A DNA stretch of 11,233 nt from an uncultured Bacteroidales bacterium (GTDB lineage Bacteria; Bacteroidota; Bacteroidia; Bacteroidales; JAUNSR01), in the NCBI GenBank assembly GCA_947074245.1, contig CAMTOW010000029.1, forward strand, positions 1 to 11,233. Direction: 5' to 3'. The position numbers were made by a program, and so were the translations under genes. The notes under the pieces are model-generated. The model saw nothing but the letters and a program-made list of their open reading frames with translations. It had not been told where the DNA came from and did no database searches. Numbering within the stretch: the first letter of the stretch is position 1; each line of letters begins with the position of its first letter. Below, piece after piece: positions 6,140 through 11,233 of this stretch.

Positions 6140-6179
6140 AAAATCCTCTGCATCCGATCGAATCGGCGCAGAGGATTTT
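6140..6179. terminator. Bidirectional terminator between convergent genes
   Basis: AAAATCCTCTGC (6140-6151) pairs perfectly with GCAGAGGATTTT (6168-6179), and the loop contains a further CCGAT/ATCGG stem (6154-6166). T-rich on the plus side (six T, 6176-6181) and correspondingly T-rich on the minus side. It lies 22 bases after the stop at 6117 and 30 bases after the stop of the facing gene at 6210, so it can serve both. Confidence 0.92.
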
Positions 6180-6209
6180 TTATTGAAAAGAGAGTTACAG
6201 TTTTTTGAT

Positions 6210-8270
6210 TTATTTCTCAATCCGGATACGGGCGTCCACCGCCGTGATCGAATCTTTACGACCGAGCAGCGGATTGATATCGAGTTCTTTGATTTCGGTG
6301 GCGAAACGCAAGAGCGTAGACAATCGTACGATGATTTCGGCGAACTGCTTTTCATTGAGACCCTCCTTGCCACGCGTGCCGCGGATGATCTTATAGGCGC
6401 GTATCGAGCGGATCATCGATTCGGCTTCGTGGATGGTAAGCGGAGCAAGCCCCGAAGCCACGTCTTTCAATACCTCTACGAAGATGCCGCCCAGGCCGCA
6501 CAGGATCACATGGCCGAAACGAGGTTCGTATTTGGCTCCGATAAATAATTCCGTACCCGAAATCATCGGCTGGATCATCACCGAATTAGCATCGGCGATC
6601 TTCATCAGGCGATCGAACTCCAAACTCAGATGTTCGGCCGAACGGATGTTGAGCACCACTCCCCCTACGTCGGATTTATGTACCGGCCCAACCACTTTGG
6701 CAACGACCGGATATCCCCAGGCGTCGGCTTGAGCGATAATTTCCGCCTTGCTGTTGCTGACCAACTCTCCCACCATCGGGATGTTGGCGCACGAGAAGAT
6801 GTCGCGCACGATTTCGGGCGATACGTATCCGTCGGTATCGATCGATTCGATGATCTTGCGCAGGCGCGGGATATCCACCCCTTCGAGTTCGGGCCCTTCG
6901 TTGGAAGGCAGTTGAGCGTTGTAAACGCTGCTGATCGCCGTCGCGAGGGTTACCTCGTCGGCGAAATTGACGTTGCCTTCAGCCAGGAAGTGTTTCACCT
7001 CTTCGCCGGCGGTAACGATGGACGGTAGTACCGGGAAGATCGGTTTCTTGCAAGTGCGTATTTTTTCGTTGAGCACTTTGTAGGCGTCATAAACCTGTAC
7101 CAGACCCGGACTGCCGAAGATTACGGCGATCCCGTCGATATTGTCGAACCGGTTTTCGCAGAAATCGATCGCCGCGCCCAGGTGTTCGGGAGTTCCCGTA
7201 GCCAGGATGTCGATCGGATTGGCTGTCGAAGAGCCGGGATAAAGATGTTCTTTGAGTTCTTCCGCCGCGGGTCCGCGCAGATCGGGAACGTTGAGCCCCC
7301 CTTTCGAGAGCGCATCGGTAAGCATCACGGCCGGACCTCCGGCATGGGTCACGATGGCGATGTTTTTGCCTCGAATCTCTTTGAGCGTGAAGAGCGATCC
7401 TACGGTGGTGAGTTCTTCGCGGCTGTAACAGCGCACGATGCCCGCTTTGCGGAACAGCGCCTCTACTGCCAGATCGGAGCTGGCGATCGCGCCGGTATGG
7501 GAGGAAGCCGCACGTGATCCGGATTCGGACGAACCGGATTTGATCGCCGCGATCTTACATCCTTTGCGGATCAGAGACGAAGCGTGGTAAAGCAGTTTAT
7601 CGGGGTTGCCGATATTTTCGATATAAAGCAGTTTGATTTTGGAGTCTTTTTCGGGATCGAAATTCTCGTCCATATATTCCAGTACGTCTTCCACTCCGAT
7701 CTGAGCCGCGTTGCCGACCGACCAGATCGAATTGAAGCGAAGCCCTTTGGCGAATGCCGATTCGAGAATATATACCACCGTAGCGCCCGAACTGGAGATC
7801 AGATCGGCACCGAACGGATCGAAAACCGGAATAGGAAGGGTGAATACGCTGTGGTGGAACCGGTTCATCATACCGATGCAGTTGGGGCCGATGAGCGAAG
7901 CTCCGTGTCGGCGGCAACTTTCGGCGATCTGCTCTTCAAACACTTTCCCTTCGGGAGTTTCTTCCGAAAATCCGGCAGAGAAGATGATAAAAGCTTTCAC
8001 GCCCTTTTCGGCAGCGAGTTTTTCGACCGCTTCGGGGCAGGCTGCGGCAGGAATGGCAAGAATGGCAAGATCGGCGTCGGGAACTTCGTCGACCGACGGA
8101 TAGCTGGCGATGCCCTGCACTTCTTTCTCTTTGGGGTTGACCACGTAGAGGCGCCCTTTGAAGTTGCCCTCTTTGAGATTGCGGATCACTTTGCCCCCCG
8201 GTTTATGAACATTGTCTGATCCACCTACGATGATTATGGATTCTGGTTCTAATAATTGTTTAGTTATCAT
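6210..8270 (-). CDS. ADP-forming acyl/acetyl-CoA synthetase, fused alpha-beta
   Basis: Reversible acyl-CoA + ADP + phosphate to acid + ATP + CoA, a route for making ATP at the acetate end of fermentation. The 686-residue single chain carries both subunit types. The alpha-like part has an N-terminal CoA-binding Rossmann domain (about 5-130, IIIVGGSDN), GPNCIG (128-133) and the phosphohistidine motif SSHTGAIA with H258. The beta-like part is an ATP-grasp domain (about 465-686) with PVHKSDVGGVV holding the second histidine H531, GLGGIFVEVLKDV (592-604) and ELDINPLL (662-669). All key residues are present. Protein N-acetyltransferases of the Pat type share this core but add a GNAT domain, which is absent here. 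Substrate (acetate, other short or branched acids) cannot be read from sequence. ATG at 8270 gives the usual N-terminus MITKQLLEPESI. Transcribed alone, with a possible promoter at 8288-8295. Confidence 0.93.
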   Translation of the reverse strand: MITKQLLEPESIIIVGGSDNVHKPGGKVIRNLKEGNFKGRLYVVNPKEKEVQGIASYPSVDEVPDADLAILAIPAAACPEAVEKLAAEKGVKAFIIFSAGFSEETPEGKVFEEQIAESCRRHGASLIGPNCIGMMNRFHHSVFTLPIPVFDPFGADLISSSGATVVYILESAFAKGLRFNSIWSVGNAAQIGVEDVLEYMDENFDPEKDSKIKLLYIENIGNPDKLLYHASSLIRKGCKIAAIKSGSSESGSRAASSHTGAIASSDLAVEALFRKAGIVRCYSREELTTVGSLFTLKEIRGKNIAIVTHAGGPAVMLTDALSKGGLNVPDLRGPAAEELKEHLYPGSSTANPIDILATGTPEHLGAAIDFCENRFDNIDGIAVIFGSPGLVQVYDAYKVLNEKIRTCKKPIFPVLPSIVTAGEEVKHFLAEGNVNFADEVTLATAISSVYNAQLPSNEGPELEGVDIPRLRKIIESIDTDGYVSPEIVRDIFSCANIPMVGELVSNSKAEIIAQADAWGYPVVAKVVGPVHKSDVGGVVLNIRSAEHLSLEFDRLMKIADANSVMIQPMISGTELFIGAKYEPRFGHVILCGLGGIFVEVLKDVASGLAPLTIHEAESMIRSIRAYKIIRGTRGKEGLNEKQFAEIIVRLSTLLRFATEIKELDINPLLGRKDSITAVDARIRIEK

Positions 8271-8559
8271 GATATTGACGATTTTCTCAAATATACTTAA
8301 ATTTTAATATGAAGCGGTTTTGTCAGGCGGCTTTTTCGGATAAATATTCGTTTGTGTCGAAGCAAATTGTTCGTTTTCTGCTTTACGACATCTTTGACTT
8401 CGGGTTCCCGGCACGATCGAAACGAGCCATTCGGATTGCGAAAAGCAGCGGACGCGGATCGAAAGAAAATGTATCGGCGACTAATGGGCCATTTATTCGG
8501 ATTCGAGGGGTAAACATTCGGGGGGAGGAGTCTGTTATCCACAAAAAAAGGCTTTAGTT
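8271..8559. other. Divergent gap; holds a single DnaA-box match
   Basis: About 290 bases between the acyl-CoA synthetase and the lipoprotein gene. Beyond the leftward promoter, I see a perfect TTATCCACA at 8535-8543, just before the lipoprotein start, and a purine run GGGGGAGGAG at 8521-8530, too far upstream (about 30 bases) to act as a ribosome site. A weak rightward promoter candidate is ATTG (8366-8369), 19 bases, CATCTTTG (8389-8396). No coding region convinces. Confidence 0.4.
8288..8295 (-). promoter_or_regulatory. Putative promoter of the acyl-CoA synthetase gene
   Basis: On the minus strand TATATTTG fits the TAnnTTTG -7 box, 17 bases before the ATG, predicting a very short leader of about 12 bases. 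No clear -33 TTTG at the expected distance; the upstream DNA is AT-rich. Confidence 0.35.
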
Positions 8560-9174
8560 ATGAAAACGATCACCATGAATTCACTGCTTCTCATCGCGGG
8601 AGTCCTGTTGCTGCTCACCTCATGCAGTTCGGGAGAGAAAAAAGCCGAATCGGAATATCCCATTATCGTGACGGTCGATCCGTTTCCGTCGCAACAGCTC
8701 CGGACGGCAGCTGTCGATATCTGCTTCCCGAGCAATTATTCCTCCTGGAAAAAATACAATGTGCTCTATCTGCATGATCCGGAAACCGATCCTTCCGCCA
8801 TCGTGCCGTTTGATACCGAATGGCTTTCGAGACAAACGCTTCATGTGTTGTATGACAGCATCGGCGTAAAGGATTGCGTGTTGGTGTGGATCCGTACGTT
8901 CTATCCCGAACAGGGAGAAGCCGAATTTCCGCAGAAACTGACGCAGATGCTCGCCGATGAGGTGAAGCCGTATGTCGAAAAAGAGTTCAACATCCGTCGG
9001 GGAAAAGACGCGGCCTACTTCGCGGCGTTGGATTCGGAACTGGCCGATCTGGTCAACAACAACTATTCTTCTCAATTTGCCGTGACGGCTACCCAGATCT
9101 TCAAAGACGATCATTCGCATGATGCCGACGGCAAACGGATGAAGTTTTATTTCATCTCCGACTTCGGGCATTGA
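8560..9174 (+). CDS. Lipoprotein, esterase-like but probably without activity
   Basis: A 204-residue protein with a lipoprotein signal: hydrophobic stretch 8-20 and lipobox LTSC with C22 as the lipidated residue, then SSGEKK. It should sit on an outer or inner membrane face. Residues 48-73 (LRTAAVDICFPSNYSSWKKYNVLYLHD) resemble the start of the esterase D/putative esterase alpha-beta hydrolase fold, 102-111 (GVKDCVLVWI) resembles the next core strand, and 123-145 (FPQKLTQMLADEVKPYVEK...) the helix before the nucleophile. Where active members have G-x-S-x-G-G, this one has AALDSELADL: a serine (S159) without the glycines. The chain then ends at 204, short of the Asp and His of the triad. So it is either a degenerate relative used for binding or a chance likeness. 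ATG at 8560 is chosen; M6 (8575) also leaves a signal peptide. metG follows 112 bp on, apparently with its own promoter. Confidence 0.8.
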   Translation: MKTITMNSLLLIAGVLLLLTSCSSGEKKAESEYPIIVTVDPFPSQQLRTAAVDICFPSNYSSWKKYNVLYLHDPETDPSAIVPFDTEWLSRQTLHVLYDSIGVKDCVLVWIRTFYPEQGEAEFPQKLTQMLADEVKPYVEKEFNIRRGKDAAYFAALDSELADLVNNNYSSQFAVTATQIFKDDHSHDADGKRMKFYFISDFGH

Positions 9175-9224
9175 TTGTTAAGGGTTTCTTTGGATTTTTG
9201 GCGATAAGGCAAGCAATTTGTTAT

Positions 9225-9232
9225 TATCTTTG
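9225..9232 (+). promoter_or_regulatory. Putative metG promoter, -7 box TATCTTTG
   Basis: TATCTTTG matches TAnnTTTG, 55 bases before the metG ATG. The nearest TTTTTG (9195-9200) lies 24 bases upstream, a little beyond the usual -33 spacing. The predicted leader of about 50 bases includes a small CCTG/CAGG dyad. Confidence 0.45.
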
Positions 9233-9286
9233 CAAACCTGCCTGCCATGCACAGGCTTTCTGTCGAAAAACAAAGTAATCATATAA

Positions 9287-11185
9287 ATGGAAAAGAATTT
9301 CAAAAGAACCCTTGTTACCACCGCATTGCCTTATGCAAACGGTCCGGTGCATATCGGCCATCTTGCCGGTGTATATGTGCCTGCTGATATCTATACGCGT
9401 TATCTTCGTCTGAAAGGTGAGGAAGTGCTGATGATCGGCGGTTCGGATGAACATGGTGTGCCGATTACCATCAAGGCCAAAGCGGAAGGTATCACGCCTC
9501 AGGACGTGGTAGACCGCTACCATACGATTATCAAAGATTCGTTTGAAGAGTTCGGAATCACGTTTGACGTGTATTCACGTACCTCTTCGGAGATCCATAA
9601 GAAAACGGCTTCCGACTTTTTCCGGAAACTGTACGATAAAGGAGAATTTATCGAAAAAACATCGGAGCAATATTACGATGAGGACGCGCACCAGTTCCTT
9701 GCCGACCGTTACATCACGGGTACTTGTCCGCATTGTAAGAACGAACGTGCTTACGGCGACCAATGTGAGGCGTGCGGAACATCGTTGAACGCGACCGACC
9801 TGATCAATCCGAAATCGGCGATCACCGGAAACACGCCGGTATTGAAAGAAACCAAACACTGGTATCTGCCGTTGGATAAACACGAACCGTTCTTGCGCGA
9901 ATGGATCCTGGAGAACCATAAGGAATGGAAACCAAACGTATACGGTCAGTGCAAATCCTGGCTCGACATGGGGCTTCAGCCGCGTGCGGTGAGCCGCGAC
10001 CTGGATTGGGGCGTACCCGTGCCGGTAGAAGGCGCAGAGGGCAAAGTGCTTTACGTATGGTTTGACGCGCCGATCGGTTATATCTCGAATACGATCGAAC
10101 TGCTTCCGGATTCTTGGGAGAAATGGTGGAAAGATGAGGATACCAAACTGGTACACTTCATCGGAAAAGACAATATCGTATTCCACTGTATCGTATTCCC
10201 GGCGATGTTGAAAGCCGACGGAAGCTATATCCTGCCGGAAAACGTTCCTGCCAACGAATTTTTGAATCTGGAAGGAGACAAGATCTCTACTTCGCGCAAC
10301 TGGGCTGTCTGGTTGCACGAATACCTGAAAGAATTCCCGGGCAAACAAGACGTGCTTCGCTACGTATTGACGGCGAACGCTCCGGAAACCAAAGACAACG
10401 ATTTCACTTGGAAAGATTTCCAGGCACGCAATAACAATGAGCTTGTAGCGATTTTGGGTAACTTCGTGAACCGCGCGATGGTATTGACTCACAAATACTT
10501 CGAAGGGAAAGTGCCTGCTGCCGGCGAACTGACCGAATATGACCGTCAGACGCTTGCCGATTTCGCAAACGTGAAAACCGACGTAGAGCATTATTTGGAT
10601 CAGTATCGTTTCCGCGATGCGCTGAAAGAGGCGATGAACCTGGCTCGCATCGGAAACAAATATCTGGCGGACACCGAACCTTGGAAACTGGCTAAAACCG
10701 ATATGGATCGCGTAGCGACCATCATGAACCTGTCGTTGCAGATCGTAGCGAACCTGGGTATCGCTTTCGAACCGTTCCTGCCGTTTGCCGCAGCCAAGAT
10801 GAGAGAGTTCGTAGGTCTGACTGATTTCAATTGGGAAGAACTGGGTCGCAACGACCTGTTGAAAGCGGGCGATGCATTGGCCGAGCCTTCATTGCTGTTT
10901 GAAAAGATCGAAGATCCTACAATCGAAGCGCAGGTACAGAAACTGCTGGATACCAAAAAAGCGAACGAACTGAAAGAATACAAACCGGCTCCGGTGAAAG
11001 AGGATACTTCATTCGACGATTTCATGAAAATGGATATCCGTGTGGGTACCGTATTGGAATGTACGAAAGTGCCGAAAGCGGATAAACTGCTCCAGTTCCG
11101 TATCGACGACGGAATGGGCGGACGTACGATCGTTTCCGGTATCGCGAAATATTACAATCCGGAAGATCTGATCGGCAAACAGGTT
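9287..11185 (+). CDS. metG: Methionyl-tRNA synthetase, 3' end missing
   Basis: Charges tRNA-Met with methionine in the cytoplasm. The 633 native residues include HIGH (22-25), a zinc knuckle with C147/C150 and C160/C163, the catalytic KISTS (332-336; KMSKS equivalent), the anticodon-binding helical domain (about 385-560) and the start of the C-terminal OB-fold tRNA-binding domain (from about 577, with DIRVGTV at 583-589). Relatives run to about 680 residues, so roughly 45 residues of the OB fold are lost off the contig. The reading frame stays open to the window end only because the sequencing adapter happens to be in frame, adding 16 false codons (RSEEHTSELQS and so on). ATG at 9287 starts directly with the family N-terminus (KRTLVTTALPYANG). 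The gene is partial because of the assembly, not because it is broken. Confidence 0.97.
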
Positions 11186-11233
11186 AGATCGGAAGAGCAC
11201 ACGTCTGAACTCCAGTCACTCCGGAGAATCTCG
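11186..11233 (+). other. Illumina TruSeq adapter with index (artefact)
   Basis: From 11186 the sequence is the TruSeq index adapter: AGATCGGAAGAGC, then ACACGTCTGAACTCCAGTCAC to 11219, an 8-base index TCCGGAGA (11220-11227), and ATCTCG, the start of the constant part after the index. TCCGGAGA is, as I recall, i7 index D702. It is not biological and should be trimmed. Confidence 0.98.

Noticed and set aside
4798..6153. 451-residue open frame on the minus strand opposite the GH3 gene
   Set aside because: Rich in His, Arg, Gln and Phe without any domain pattern, runs through the shared terminator, and lies fully antisense to a gene with intact motifs; it is a shadow of codon usage.
7584..8219. 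211-residue open frame on the plus strand opposite the acyl-CoA synthetase
   Set aside because: Overlaps the CoA-binding domain in antisense and has no start context or family likeness.
8366..8396. ATTG, 19 bases, CATCTTTG as promoter of the lipoprotein gene
   Set aside because: Spacing is right, but the -7 box begins with CA instead of TA and lies over 160 bases upstream of the start; too weak to call as a feature.
8521..8530. GGGGGAGGAG as a Shine-Dalgarno sequence
   Set aside because: About 30 bases from the ATG with no nearer start codon, and this phylum rarely uses such sites.
9575..10591. 338-residue open frame opposite metG
   Set aside because: Antisense to highly conserved MetRS sequence and of typical antisense composition.
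11009..11200. 63-residue minus-strand frame at the contig end
   Set aside because: Starts within adapter sequence and is antisense to metG.

Overview
The window reads as a chromosomal contig end from a member of Bacteroidota, most likely order Bacteroidales; I cannot name the genus. Three things point there. The fabF-rnc-(pfkA) neighbourhood and the protein sequences are of Bacteroidales type (MetRS with KISTS, a PFK with GGNGT and PKTIDND, a GH3-family enzyme, a fused ADP-forming acyl-CoA synthetase). Start codons lack Shine-Dalgarno sequences. Upstream regions carry TAnnTTTG-like -7 boxes. The content is mostly core metabolism and housekeeping. I see no transposase, integrase, CRISPR array, phage gene, tRNA or rRNA.

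Layout. 9-2156 (+): fabF and rnc, a tight two-gene unit (6-bp gap) closed by a strong terminator at 2173-2228; upstream acpP is expected just outside the window. 2229-2620: a noncoding gap unusually dense in short palindromes and in the word CGTTT/AAACG. 2621-4251 (-): a small membrane-anchored protein of unknown function downstream of pfkA, the two separated by a 108-bp interval with imperfect inverted termini. 4252-4602: divergent regulatory gap. 4603-6117 (+): GH3-family acyl-adenylate/amide synthetase. 6140-6179: a bidirectional terminator shared with the convergent gene. 6210-8270 (-): ADP-forming acyl-CoA synthetase, alpha and beta parts fused. 8560-9174 (+): a lipoprotein resembling a degenerate esterase. 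9287-11185 (+): metG, cut off by the contig end.

The genes do not form one pathway. FabF extends fatty acids, RNase III processes double-stranded RNA, PFK commits glycolysis, the acyl-CoA synthetase can recover ATP from acyl-CoA at the fermentation end, and MetRS charges tRNA-Met. The partners of the GH3 enzyme and of the two unknown proteins are not evident from the context.

Two points matter most to a user. First, the last 48 bases (11186-11233) are Illumina TruSeq adapter with an index, not genome. They give metG a false in-frame tail, and the true end of the gene is missing. Second, the first 95 bases of rnc carry three consecutive perfect stem-loops, a possible site for RNase III to act on its own message. 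I found no convincing new multi-gene system; the better leads are RNA or DNA structures in and between ordinary genes.
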